A DNA stretch of 64,000 bases from positions 682,001 to 746,000 of the forward strand of contig NZ_CP083956.1 of NCBI RefSeq assembly GCF_006442795.2, given 5' to 3'. The position numbers and the translations under genes were made by a program. The notes under the pieces are model-generated. The model was not told the origin of the DNA. It ran no database searches and was given only the letters and a program-made list of their open reading frames with translations. This document shows positions 26,413 to 34,753 of this stretch, piece after piece (position 1 is the first letter of the stretch; every line of letters begins with the position of its first letter). This DNA comes from Mesorhizobium sp. B1-1-8. GTDB lineage: Bacteria; Pseudomonadota; Alphaproteobacteria; Rhizobiales; Rhizobiaceae.

Positions 26413-27234
26413 ATGTCGTGGAAACTCGATGAGACCGTGCAAACATCCGCGGGCACAGTGGCAGCGGGTCGACTGGGTAGCGGGCCTGCGCTCGTGCTGG
26501 CTCATGGTTGGCCGTGGTCTTCGTTCTCATGGCATCGGATCATTCCGGACCTCGCTAGGCGGTATCGCGTCCATTGGTATGATATGCCCGGCTACGGACA
26601 ATCCGAAAAAGACGCGCGGCAGCGCACGTCGCTCGACGTGCAAGGAAAGATATTCGCCGAGATGCTTGCCTGTTGGGATATCGAACGTCCGATCGTCATT
26701 GCCCACGATATGGGTGGAGCGATAACACTACGAGCGCATTTGCTGCATGGCTGCGACTTCGACCGGTATCTGCTGATGAACGTTGTCGCGATGCGCCCTT
26801 GGGGATCGGAGTTCTTCGATCATGTCGGTCGCCATGTCGATGCCTTTCTGGGCCTGCCGCCGCACATCCACAGGGCTATCGTAGAGGCCTACATCAAGGG
26901 AGCCATCATAAATGACATCGATTCCGGAGATTTCGAGAAGCTTGTCGAGCCGTGGCTTTCCGAGGAAGGGCGCGCGAGCTTCTATCGCCAATTTGCGCAA
27001 GCCGATGAAAGACTTACCGCCGAAGTCGAGCCGATGTTTGGGGACATACGCTGTCCGGTAAAGATAATCTGGGGTGAGGACGATCCATGGATTCCGCTGA
27101 CGCGAGGCAAAGCGCTTCATGCGTTGATCCCGCAAGCGTCGTTCGAAACACTTCCTGGCGTCGGCCACCTGCCTCAGCTTGAAGCTCCGGATCTGGTGCT
27201 GAGGCGGCTGAGCGCATTTTTGGGTGGACCTTGA
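26413..27234 (+). CDS. Alpha/beta-hydrolase, Asp-nucleophile type (haloacetate dehalogenase/epoxide hydrolase-like)
   Basis: 273 residues. The oxyanion motif HGWPWSSFSWH is near residue 32. The nucleophile elbow reads VIAHDMGGA with Asp where lipases have Ser, as in haloalkane/haloacetate dehalogenases and epoxide hydrolases. The acid (WGEDDPWIP) and base (GVGHLPQLEAPD) are in place, completing an Asp-His-Asp triad. Reaction is therefore probably hydrolysis of a C-halogen or epoxide bond via an alkyl-enzyme ester. Codon use is less GC-biased than its neighbours, hinting at transfer. The substrate is unknown. Confidence 0.87.
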   Translation: MSWKLDETVQTSAGTVAAGRLGSGPALVLAHGWPWSSFSWHRIIPDLARRYRVHWYDMPGYGQSEKDARQRTSLDVQGKIFAEMLACWDIERPIVIAHDMGGAITLRAHLLHGCDFDRYLLMNVVAMRPWGSEFFDHVGRHVDAFLGLPPHIHRAIVEAYIKGAIINDIDSGDFEKLVEPWLSEEGRASFYRQFAQADERLTAEVEPMFGDIRCPVKIIWGEDDPWIPLTRGKALHALIPQASFETLPGVGHLPQLEAPDLVLRRLSAFLGGP

Positions 27235-27390
27235 TGACATCTCCGCGCGACGCCAGTCGTCGATGGTTTCGCAAGGCCCGGCGGCCGCAAAGATACTCCC
27301 TCACCCTGCGGGAGGGCAGGGGTTGGACATGCGATGGTAGAGTCTATTGCCTGACACAGTCCCTCGGAGAGGCCAGATATTCGCTCCAAG

Positions 27391-28329
27391 TCAGCTGGCG
27401 GCCGCGCCTACCTCTTCCGGCTGGCCGGCGAGATCGCCGCGTGCCTTGCGCGCAAGCTTCTTCGTCGAACGCTTCGGGCTGTCGCCGAACAGTTCGGCGG
27501 CGTCGGCCAGACAGGCCTTGCTGAGGCTCTTTTCCGAGCGCTTCAAAAGCTTGCGCAGAAGCCTGGTCTCTTCGGGCGGACCAAGCGGCTCGCCATCGGC
27601 GTCGAGCAGGCCGCGCATGACGAAGACGTCGTGAAGGTCGCCGAGCTGGTCGCCCAGCTTGTCGACGGCTTTACGGCGACCCTTGATCGGCGTCGGCCAC
27701 AAACGGCCGAGCAGCGACAGATGCATGGAGTGCGTCTTGGCCGCCTTGCGCAGGTCATGGAAATCGTCGGCGGCGCCGCGCGAACCGGCCTTGTCCAGCC
27801 CCTTCCTGGCGCGCCGCAAGGTGGCGCGGGCGCCTTCGGCCAGGATGTCGGCGGCCTGCTCGGGCTGATCGGGCAGGGCCAGCCTGCCGATCCGCTCAAG
27901 GCCTTCCTGACAGGCGGCGACGGCCGCGTTGATGGCGGCGTCGAGGCCGGCGCCGGCATGAAGCTCATGCTGGCGCAGCACCAGCCGGTCGCGGACGGGG
28001 TCGAGGCCGCCGCCGGCGCTCTGCTCCGGAAAAGCCTCGGCGAGGCGATCAATGGTCTCGATCAGCGCGGTCGCCTCGCGCGGGCCGGCAAGCAGCGCCG
28101 ACACCTGCTTGTAGCATTCGTTTTCGGTCTGGCAGAACGGTTCGTCCCCGGAACGAACCAGGCGCAGCAAGGCGCGCACGCTCTTCAGCCGCTTGCGGCA
28201 TTTGTGCAGCCCCTGCTCCGGCTTCTCGCGCGCCAGTTCAAGATGACTGAGCGCCCTGCCGATTTCGTCGGCAAGGATACGTCTGACCTCGCCGGTCAGC
28301 GGCAGGCGCGGATCGATGCGAAAGCTCAT
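27391..28329 (-). CDS. CHAD-domain protein
   Basis: 312 residues. Starts MSFRIDPRLPLTGEVRRILADEI and contains two copies of the CHAD helical repeat with its conserved His and basic residues: GLHKCRKRLKSVRALLRLVR near 45 and DDFHDLRKAAKTHSMHLSLL near 195. CHAD domains bind polyphosphate. ATG 28329 overlaps the stop of the CYTH gene (ATGA), so here the CYTH and CHAD halves that are often fused are separate, translationally coupled genes. Convergent with the hydrolase gene; about 150 bp between contain nothing I recognise. Confidence 0.92.
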   Translation of the reverse strand: MSFRIDPRLPLTGEVRRILADEIGRALSHLELAREKPEQGLHKCRKRLKSVRALLRLVRSGDEPFCQTENECYKQVSALLAGPREATALIETIDRLAEAFPEQSAGGGLDPVRDRLVLRQHELHAGAGLDAAINAAVAACQEGLERIGRLALPDQPEQAADILAEGARATLRRARKGLDKAGSRGAADDFHDLRKAAKTHSMHLSLLGRLWPTPIKGRRKAVDKLGDQLGDLHDVFVMRGLLDADGEPLGPPEETRLLRKLLKRSEKSLSKACLADAAELFGDSPKRSTKKLARKARGDLAGQPEEVGAAAS

Positions 28330-28799
28330 GCGGCGATCTCCGGAATCCCCCCAAGGGCGAGCGACGCGTTGTAGAACCTCGATTGGCCGGTGACCTCGCG
28401 ACCGAGCCAATCAGGCAGCATTTCGTCTGGTACGTCCTCCGGCGTCTCGAGCTCGGCGACCACCAGCCCCGCGAGCATTCCGCCGAATACATCGACTTCA
28501 TAGAGATAGCCGCGGTGTCTAACATGGTGGCGTGTCTTCTCGATGACACGTCCGAGCGCGAACGCCGTCAGCTCCTCGGCCTCGGCAAGAGGGATGGAAT
28601 ATTCGAACTCGTCGCGCTCACGCTCGCTGGCGCCGAATTTGAGCGTCAGCTCGGCGGAGCTGCCGTTGCTGATGCGCACGCGCACCGTGCGCCCCGGTGT
28701 GGCGGCAAGGTAAAACTGGCGAATGCGGATTTCCGCTTCCACCAGATCGCGCCAGGCGGCGCCGGCGACCAGAAACTTGCGCTCGACTTCCTTGCCCAT
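28326..28799 (-). CDS. CYTH-domain (inorganic triphosphatase-like) protein
   Basis: 157 residues. MGKEVERKFLV gives the E-x-E-x-K signature of CYTH enzymes, followed by IRQFYLAATPGRTVRVRI, ELTLKFG, EFEYSIPLAEAEEL and YEVDVFGGMLAGLVVAELE. The acidic and basic tunnel residues are present, so triphosphate hydrolysis with a divalent metal is likely, possibly tripolyphosphate given the CHAD partner immediately downstream. Its start lies close to the divergent TetR operon. Confidence 0.92.
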   Translation of the reverse strand: MGKEVERKFLVAGAAWRDLVEAEIRIRQFYLAATPGRTVRVRISNGSSAELTLKFGASERERDEFEYSIPLAEAEELTAFALGRVIEKTRHHVRHRGYLYEVDVFGGMLAGLVVAELETPEDVPDEMLPDWLGREVTGQSRFYNASLALGGIPEIAA

Positions 28800-28854
28800 G
28801 GCCGCGCACTAAAGCGTGCGGGAAATGAGAAGGCAAGCCGCGCAGGAAACGAAA

Positions 28855-28883
28855 TTGACTTTAATCAATCGATTGATTAAAAT
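28855..28883 (+). promoter_or_regulatory. Promoter with embedded 22-bp perfect palindrome (TetR operator)
   Basis: -35 TTGACT (28855-28860), a 17-bp spacer, and -10 TAAAAT (28878-28883). A perfect 22-bp palindrome, centre ATCGAT, arms TTTAATCAAT and ATTGATTAAA, occupies 28860-28881 and so fills the spacer. The natural start of transcription would be near 28890, at the ATG at 28891, implying a leaderless message. Confidence 0.7.
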
Positions 28884-28890
28884 GCCGACC

Positions 28891-29598
28891 ATGATCAAAG
28901 TGCCGGACAGCAAAACATCGCGCCATGACACCTCGCCCGCCGAGCAGACGCGTGCTGCACTGGTGCGCGCCGCGCTGAAACTGTTCGGGCGGCAGGGCTT
29001 CGACGGCACCTCGACGCGCGAGATCGCGGCCGAAGCCAAGGCCAATATCGGCTCTATCGCCTATCATTTCGGCGGCAAGGAAGGACTGCGCGCCGCCGCC
29101 GCCGATTACATTGTCGACACCATCCAGGGAATCGCCGGACAGGCGCTCGGCGCCCCGCAGGCGACTGCACCGCCGAACAACCCCGAAGCGGCGCGGGCGC
29201 TGCTTTCCACCGCGCTGGAGCGGATGGTGGCGTTTGTGGTGGCGACTCCCGAAGCAGGCGAGATCGTACAATTCGTACTCGGAGAGCTGTCGCATCCGAC
29301 GGCGGCGCTCGACCGCATCTATGCCGGCGTGTTCGAGCCGACGCATCGCCGGCTTTGCCAGATCTGGGAGCAGGCGACCGGCGAACCGGCCGAAAGCGAA
29401 GCCACGCGGCTTACCGTGTTCACGCTGATCGGCCAGGTCGTCTATTTCCGCATCGGCCGCGAGGCGGTGATGCGCCGGATGGGCTGGCGCGAGATCGGCG
29501 AGGCGGAGGCGGCCAAGGTGGTGGCGGTCGCGACCGGCAATTTGAGAGCAATGCTGGCGGCACGCGGTGCAGCCGCCGGCAAGGAGGACAAGTCATGA
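28891..29598 (+). CDS. TetR/AcrR-family repressor, CecR (YbiH)-like
   Basis: 235 residues from ATG 28891. The N-terminal helix-turn-helix reads TRAALVRAALKLFGRQGFDGTSTREIAAEAKANIGSIAYHFGGKE (given here as the region of residues 18-60). The C-terminal domain resembles the DUF1956/CecR group. An alternative ATG at 28882 exists, but it lies inside the predicted -10 element, so 28891 is preferred. It overlaps the next gene (ATGA) and heads an operon TetR-HlyD-ATPase-permease like E. coli cecR-ybhG-F-S. It probably represses its own operon through the palindrome just upstream. Confidence 0.85.
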   Translation: MIKVPDSKTSRHDTSPAEQTRAALVRAALKLFGRQGFDGTSTREIAAEAKANIGSIAYHFGGKEGLRAAAADYIVDTIQGIAGQALGAPQATAPPNNPEAARALLSTALERMVAFVVATPEAGEIVQFVLGELSHPTAALDRIYAGVFEPTHRRLCQIWEQATGEPAESEATRLTVFTLIGQVVYFRIGREAVMRRMGWREIGEAEAAKVVAVATGNLRAMLAARGAAAGKEDKS

Positions 29599-30572
29599 GT
29601 TTCCTGTGTTCGCTGCCGCTCGCCGCACAGTTGTTCGGCGCCTGCGCGCCGGCGGCACCGCTCGCCGTCGGCTATGTCGAGGGCGAATATGTGCTGCTGG
29701 CGCCGATCGAGGTGGCGCAGGTCGAGACGGTCGCCGTCAAGCGCGGCGACCGTGTCGCGCCCGGCGCGCCGGTGGTGACGCTGGAAAGCGCCGACGCCAA
29801 GATCGCCGTGGCGCAGGCGCAGGCGGCACTTGCCCAGGCCCAGGCGCAGCTTGCCGACCTGCAGGTCGGCAAGCGGCCGGAAGAAATCGCTGTGCTGAAG
29901 GCCGCCGTCGATATGGCCAAGGCGCAGGCCGCCGACGCCAAGCGCAAATATGACCGGGCCAGCGACCTCTACAAGCGCGGCACCGGCACCCAGGCCGATT
30001 ATGACACCGCCTCGGCGACGCTGGAGACCGCCACCGCGCAGGTCGGCCAGGCGGAAGCCAATCTCGCCGTCGGCGGCCTGCCGGCGCGCGCCGAGACGAT
30101 CAAGGCCGCCGACAACCAGGTCAAGCAGGCGAAGTCGGAACTCGACCAGGCGCAATGGCGGCTGTCGAAGCGCGTGCTGGCGGCGCCCTCGCCCGGTCGC
30201 GTCAACGACGTCATCCGCAATCCCGGCGACACCGCCGGGCCGACCGCGCCGGTGCTCTCCATGCTGCCCGATGGCGCCATCAAGCTCAGCGTCTATGTGC
30301 CCGAAAGCGCCTTCTCGTCGGTCAAGGTCGGCACCATGCTCAGCGTCCATTGCGACGGCTGCAGCGCGGACGTGAAAGCGCGCGTCAGCTACGTCTCGCC
30401 CGATCCGGAATTCACCCCGCCGGTGATCTATTCGCTCGAGAACCGGCAGAAGCTTGTCTATCTGGTCGAGGCGCGGCCGGAAGGCGGCGCCGGCCCGCTG
30501 CAGCCCGGTCAGATCGTCGATGTCGACTTGGCGGACCTCGGGGCGGACCTCGGGGCGGACCTCCAGAAATGA
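29595..30572 (+). CDS. HlyD/YbhG-family membrane-fusion protein
   Basis: 325 residues. A short N-terminal hydrophobic leader (FLCSLPLAAQLFGACAPA) precedes a lipoyl/barrel-sandwich half (VETVAVKRGDRVAPGAPVVTLES), a long Ala/Gln/Lys coiled coil (about residues 75-185) and the second half (VLAAPSPGRVNDVIRNPGD). Links an inner-membrane pump to the outer membrane. The Cys in the leader could be a lipidation site. The last codons are a 12-bp tandem triplication giving DLGADLGADL, which looks like a recent slippage event. Excellent SD AAGGAGGAC; overlaps genes on both sides. Confidence 0.9.
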   Translation: MSFLCSLPLAAQLFGACAPAAPLAVGYVEGEYVLLAPIEVAQVETVAVKRGDRVAPGAPVVTLESADAKIAVAQAQAALAQAQAQLADLQVGKRPEEIAVLKAAVDMAKAQAADAKRKYDRASDLYKRGTGTQADYDTASATLETATAQVGQAEANLAVGGLPARAETIKAADNQVKQAKSELDQAQWRLSKRVLAAPSPGRVNDVIRNPGDTAGPTAPVLSMLPDGAIKLSVYVPESAFSSVKVGTMLSVHCDGCSADVKARVSYVSPDPEFTPPVIYSLENRQKLVYLVEARPEGGAGPLQPGQIVDVDLADLGADLGADLQK

Positions 30573-31489
30573 ACGTCATTGACGTCCATGACCTGGTCAA
30601 GCGCTTCGGCGACAAGACCGTCGTCGACCATGTGACGATGACGGTGGCCGAGGGCGAGATCGTCGGCTTCCTCGGGCCGAACGGCTCGGGCAAGACGACG
30701 ACCATCCGCATCATGTGCGGCCTCTTAACGCCGGATGAGGGCGAAGGCACGGTGCTCGGCTACGACATCCGCACCGACTCGCTCAGGATCAAACGCGAAG
30801 TCGGCTACATGACGCAGAGATTCTCGTTCTACGAGGATCTGACGATCGGCGAGAATCTCGAATTCGTGGCGCGACTCTATCAGCTGAAGCCGGTCGAGGA
30901 GCATGTGGCCCGCACGCTTGGGGACCTTGGCCTGACGAGCCGCCGAAACCAGCTGGCCGGCACGCTTTCCGGCGGCTGGAAGCAACGGCTGGCGCTGGCC
31001 GCCTGCATCATGCACGAGCCGAAACTGCTGCTGCTCGACGAGCCGACGGCCGGCGTCGACCCGAAGGCGCGGCGCGAGTTCTGGGACGAGATCCATCACC
31101 TCGCCAGCGGCGGGCTGACGGTGCTGGTCTCCACCCATTACATGGACGAGGCCGAGCGCTGCCACCGCATCAGCTACATCTCCTACGGCAAGATGCTGGC
31201 CACCGGCACCGTCGCCGAGGTGGTGAAGAATGCCGGGCTGACCACTTTCGTCCTGCAAGGGCCGCGCCTCGACAAGGTCGCGGAGGCGCTGCAGGGCCGG
31301 CCGGGCATCGACCAGGTGGCGCCGTTCGGCGCGGCGCTGCATGTCGTGGGCTCCGACAAGAAGAAATTGGAAGCGGCCCTGGCCGATGTCGAGAAGGAGC
31401 ACAAGGGCGTGACGGTGGCGCCGGGCCAAACCAGCCTGGAGGACGTGTTCATCCAGTTCATGTCCGGCTCGAAGGACAACATGGGATGA
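30569..31489 (+). CDS. ABC-2 efflux ATPase (YbhF-like, single domain)
   Basis: 306 residues. Walker A FLGPNGSGKTTT, Q-loop YMTQRFSFYED, signature LSGGWKQRL, Walker [14 protein letters not shown] and H-loop STHYMDEAERC are complete. In E. coli YbhF two such domains are fused; here only one is present, so the working transporter should use two copies. ATG 30569 overlaps the HlyD stop (ATGA) and the stop overlaps the permease start. Family members export cationic drugs or other small toxic compounds. Confidence 0.93.
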   Translation: MNVIDVHDLVKRFGDKTVVDHVTMTVAEGEIVGFLGPNGSGKTTTIRIMCGLLTPDEGEGTVLGYDIRTDSLRIKREVGYMTQRFSFYEDLTIGENLEFVARLYQLKPVEEHVARTLGDLGLTSRRNQLAGTLSGGWKQRLALAACIMHEPKLLLLDEPTAGVDPKARREFWDEIHHLASGGLTVLVSTHYMDEAERCHRISYISYGKMLATGTVAEVVKNAGLTTFVLQGPRLDKVAEALQGRPGIDQVAPFGAALHVVGSDKKKLEAALADVEKEHKGVTVAPGQTSLEDVFIQFMSGSKDNMG

Positions 31490-32634
31490 GAAACGGGATA
31501 GCTAGCATTTTTTCCTTCGCCAGGCTCGGCGCGCTGCTGATCAAGGAGTTCATCCAGATGCGTCGCGACCGCATCACCTTCGCCATGATGCTGGGCGTGC
31601 CGCTGATCCAGCTGGTGCTGTTCGGCTACGCCATCAACAACGACCCGAAGAGCCTGCCGGCGGCACTGGTGGCGACCAGCAGCGATCCCTACACGCGCGC
31701 CATGGTCTCGGCGCTGCAGACGACCGGCTATTACCGCTTCGACCAGGTCGCGCAAAGCGCCGAGAAAGCCGAGTTCCTGATGGCGCGCGGCGACGTCGCC
31801 TTCGTCGTCACCATCCCGGCTGATTTCGGACGCCGCGTGGAGCGCGGCGACAAGCCGCAGATCCTGATCGAGGCCGACGCCACCGATCCGGCGGTGGCCA
31901 GCGGCGCCATCTCGACGCTGGGCACCGTCGCCAGCCAGGCGCTGCTGAGAGCCCAGGGCATGCAGGAGGCTGCCGCCGAGGCGGCGCGCGGCCAGCTCGA
32001 TGTCGTCGTGCACCGGCGCTACAATCCCGAAGGCATCTCGCAATACAACATCGTGCCCGGCCTGCTCGGCGTCATCCTGCAGATGACGATGGTGATGATG
32101 ACGTCGATCGCGCTGACGCGCGAGACCGAGCGCGGCACGATGGAAAACCTGCTCGCCATGCCGTCCAGCCCGCTCGAGATCATGCTTGGCAAGGTGCTGC
32201 CCTATCTGGCGGTCGGCGCCGTGCAGGTGCTGGTGGTGCTGGCGGCGTCGAAGCTGCTGTTTGCCATTCCCTTCATGGGCTCGATCTCGCTGCTTCTGAC
32301 GGCCGTGCTGATCTTCGTGCTGGCACTGGTGCTGCTCGGCTACTCGATCTCGACGATTGCCCGCACGCAGATGCAGGCGCTGCAGCTCACCTTCTTCTTC
32401 TTCCTGCCCTCGATCATGCTGTCGGGCTTCATGTTCCCCTATCGCGGCATGCCCGGCTGGGCGCAGATTTTTGGCGAGATCTTCCCGCTGACGCATTTCC
32501 TGCGCATCACCCGCGCCGTCATGCTGAAGGGCGCCGAGCTGCCAGCGGTGGCGACCGAGATCGGCTGGCTGGTCGTGTTCGTGGCGCTGTTTGCCGGCGT
32601 GGCGCTGGTGCGGTTCAGGCGGACGCTGGATTAG
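31486..32634 (+). CDS. ABC-2 efflux permease (YbhS/YbhR-like)
   Basis: 382 residues. One N-terminal helix, a large periplasmic domain (about residues 45-190), then five C-terminal helices, the ABC2_membrane_3 layout. Motifs: FIQMRRDRITFAMMLGVPLIQLVLFGYAIN, GVILQMTMVMMTSIALTRETERGTMENLLAMPSSPLEIMLGKVLPY and PSIMLSGFMFPYRGMPGWAQIFGEIFPLTHFLRITRAVML. E. coli has two permeases (YbhS, YbhR); here only one gene follows, consistent with a homodimer. Last gene of the TetR-led operon. Confidence 0.93.
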   Translation: MRNGIASIFSFARLGALLIKEFIQMRRDRITFAMMLGVPLIQLVLFGYAINNDPKSLPAALVATSSDPYTRAMVSALQTTGYYRFDQVAQSAEKAEFLMARGDVAFVVTIPADFGRRVERGDKPQILIEADATDPAVASGAISTLGTVASQALLRAQGMQEAAAEAARGQLDVVVHRRYNPEGISQYNIVPGLLGVILQMTMVMMTSIALTRETERGTMENLLAMPSSPLEIMLGKVLPYLAVGAVQVLVVLAASKLLFAIPFMGSISLLLTAVLIFVLALVLLGYSISTIARTQMQALQLTFFFFLPSIMLSGFMFPYRGMPGWAQIFGEIFPLTHFLRITRAVMLKGAELPAVATEIGWLVVFVALFAGVALVRFRRTLD

Positions 32635-32747
32635 AACTAAAGCTCATCCGCCGGACGAGCGAGAGCGGCTCGAACAGCCTCGCCGTGGTCAGGAACGGAC
32701 AAGGAAGAACGGCACCCCTGTCCAAGGAAGGGCAGAACCGTTCGTGC

Positions 32748-33665
32748 TCAGGGACGCACGTGGATGATCGTCTTGCCCTTGCGTCGCTCGGTCGGGTTGA
32801 AGGCAGCGATGGCATCGTCGAGGGTCGAGACGCTGCCGATGTTCGTCCGCAGTCGCCCGTCCCGCACCCGCTGGACGATCTCGCTCAGCTGGGCACGATC
32901 GGACTCGACAACGAAGTCGACGGCCAGGCCATCGGCGGGCCGCACCTCGGCCGGCCCGACGACGGACACCAGCGTTCCTCCGGTCCGAACCATGCCTGCG
33001 GACCGCTTGCCGACGTCGTCGCCGATGACATCGAACACCAGATCGACTTTGCCGGCGTCTTCCAGGATGTCGTTGTCGAGGTCGACGAACTCATTGGCGC
33101 CGAAGTCGAGCGCCGTCTGACGGTCGGCGGCGCGTCCGCTGCCGATGACGTAGGCACCGGCCTCTCGTGCGAGTTGCGTCACCATCGAACCGACCGCGCC
33201 GGCTGCGCCGTGCGCGAGGACGCTCTGCCCCGCCCGAAGGCGGCCGTGCTCGAACAGTCCCTGCCACGCGGTCAGGCCCGAGATCGGCAAGCTCGCGCCC
33301 ACCGTGAAGTCGACGTCGCCCGGCAGTGGCGCCAGGTTGCGCGCCTCCATGGCGACATACTGCGCCAGGGTACCGTCGCGATACCAGTCGGCGAGGCCGA
33401 ACACCCGCTGTCCTACCGACAATCCGGTCGTGCCGTAGCCGAGAGCGGTGACCACTCCGGCCAGCTCGTGTCCGGGGATCGACGGTGTTCGATCACGGTC
33501 GCGGCGATCGGTCCAGGTCGAGGGCCACGCCAGCTCAGTCGGGACGAATCCCGACGCATGAACCTGAACGACGACGTCGTTTATTGCTGCCTGCGGCTCG
33601 GGCCGTTCCACCAGCGTCATCCCGGCCGTTCCCGCAGCCTGGTCCGTCACCACAATTGCCTTCAT
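32748..33665 (-). CDS. Quinone oxidoreductase-like MDR-family NAD(P)H oxidoreductase
   Basis: 305 residues of the medium-chain dehydrogenase fold: substrate domain (VHASGFVPTELAWPSTW, PSIPGHELAGVVTALG), nucleotide-binding AHGAAGAVGSMVTQLAREAGAYVIGSGRA, and C-terminal GRLRTNIGSVSTLDDAIAAF. No structural or catalytic zinc cysteines, so it belongs with the zinc-independent QOR group. Probably reduces quinones or enones with NADPH. ATG 33665 has AGGA close upstream. It is a neighbour of the SDR/LysR pair on the same strand as the SDR but more than 200 bp from it. Confidence 0.88.
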   Translation of the reverse strand: MKAIVVTDQAAGTAGMTLVERPEPQAAINDVVVQVHASGFVPTELAWPSTWTDRRDRDRTPSIPGHELAGVVTALGYGTTGLSVGQRVFGLADWYRDGTLAQYVAMEARNLAPLPGDVDFTVGASLPISGLTAWQGLFEHGRLRAGQSVLAHGAAGAVGSMVTQLAREAGAYVIGSGRAADRQTALDFGANEFVDLDNDILEDAGKVDLVFDVIGDDVGKRSAGMVRTGGTLVSVVGPAEVRPADGLAVDFVVESDRAQLSEIVQRVRDGRLRTNIGSVSTLDDAIAAFNPTERRKGKTIIHVRP

Positions 33666-33831
33666 GAAGTCCTGCTTTTCGTCTGTCGCTTCGGTGCGCA
33701 GCACCGCGCTCATCGGCAATCTGGCGACGCGCACGATGACGCCTTGCCGCTCTGGCAGCTGCCAAGGATCAGGAAATCAAAATCTTGGGGCATGAGATTT
33801 CTCCTCTGCGTTCCGGAAACGATAATGGCAT

Positions 33832-33867
33832 ATCCGGCAGCAGGCGTCCGTCCGCTTGCTGCCGGAT
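33832..33867. terminator. Strong stem-loop after the SDR gene
   Basis: ATCCGGCAGCA and its exact complement TGCTGCCGGAT with a 14-nt loop, followed on the plus strand by TTTTC. It sits 22 bp past the SDR stop (minus strand). Only the plus reading has the U-run, so as a terminator of the SDR message it would be atypical. Confidence 0.5.
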
Positions 33868-33888
33868 TTTTCGACTGAGGCTGGCAAA

Positions 33889-34635
33889 TCAGCGCTGCCC
33901 GCCCGAAGCGGTGATGCGTTCACCCGTCAGCCAGGCGGACTGGTCGGAAGCGAGGAAGACGGCGACGCGGGCGATATCGTCGGGCAACCCGATTCGGCCC
34001 ATCGGCAAGGTCGCTCCGATGGTCCTGGCCGTTTCGCCCTCGATGCCGGCGGCCGCGAGCCCTTCGGTTTCCGTCATGCCCGGCGCGATCGCATTGACGC
34101 GGATCTTGCGGGTGGCCAGTTCGTTGGCAAGCGCCCTGGTGATGGTATCCACCGCGCTCTTCGAGGCCGAATAGACAACCGAGTTAGGCACAGGATTGGT
34201 GCTCGAAATCGTGCTGAGATTGATGACGCTGCCGCCATTGCCGTCAAAAGACCTTGCCGCTTCCTGGGTCGTCAGGATCGTGCTCAGCACATTGATGTTG
34301 AACTGCCGGTGGAACTCGGCTTCCGTCACTTCCTCCAACGGCCCGAAGCGGTAGACGCCGGCATTGTTGACGAGGATGCTGGGCGTGCCGAAGGCCGCCT
34401 TGGTCTCGGCGAAGAGCCGCTTCACGTCGGCGCCCTTGCTGACATCCGCCTGGACCGCAACGGCCCGGCCGTTGTCGCGCAGGATGTCGCCGACCACCTT
34501 GTCCGCGTCTTCCCTGCTCGAACCGTAATTCACCACCACTGCGGCGCCCGCCTTTGCCAACTGGCGCGCGATTGCCGCGCCGATGCCCTTCGAGGCTCCG
34601 GTGACGATCGCCACTTTGTCTTTCAGCTCGTCCAT
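33889..34635 (-). CDS. Short-chain dehydrogenase/reductase (SDR)
   Basis: 248 residues, classical SDR. Cofactor motif VTGASKGIGAAIARQL, NNAGVYRFG, the catalytic Ser (NLSTISSTN) and YSASKSAVD (Tyr-x-x-x-Lys), then VNAIAPGMTETEG. Residue choice after beta-2 (NYGSSREDAD) suggests NADP preference. Substrate unknown. It is transcribed away from the LysR gene at 34752 across a 116-bp promoter region, the standard layout for a LysR-controlled target. Confidence 0.92.
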   Translation of the reverse strand: MDELKDKVAIVTGASKGIGAAIARQLAKAGAAVVVNYGSSREDADKVVGDILRDNGRAVAVQADVSKGADVKRLFAETKAAFGTPSILVNNAGVYRFGPLEEVTEAEFHRQFNINVLSTILTTQEAARSFDGNGGSVINLSTISSTNPVPNSVVYSASKSAVDTITRALANELATRKIRVNAIAPGMTETEGLAAAGIEGETARTIGATLPMGRIGLPDDIARVAVFLASDQSAWLTGERITASGGQR

Positions 34636-34738
34636 GGTCTTTCTCCTTCAATTCTGCGAAGCGCCGTCAATCGGCGTGTTGATCAGGAGATAAATCATGC
34701 GTTGCGGAGGCAGTAGCCTGGCAAATCTCATATGATAT

Positions 34739-34753
34739 ATACGTTTGTCGTAT
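34739..34753. promoter_or_regulatory. LysR-type binding box (T-N11-A) at the LysR start codon
   Basis: ATACG-TTTGT-CGTAT, perfect 5-bp arms, fits T-N11-A. Its right arm overlaps the ATG of the LysR gene, so bound protein would block its own expression while being about 100 bp from the SDR start. Confidence 0.5.
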
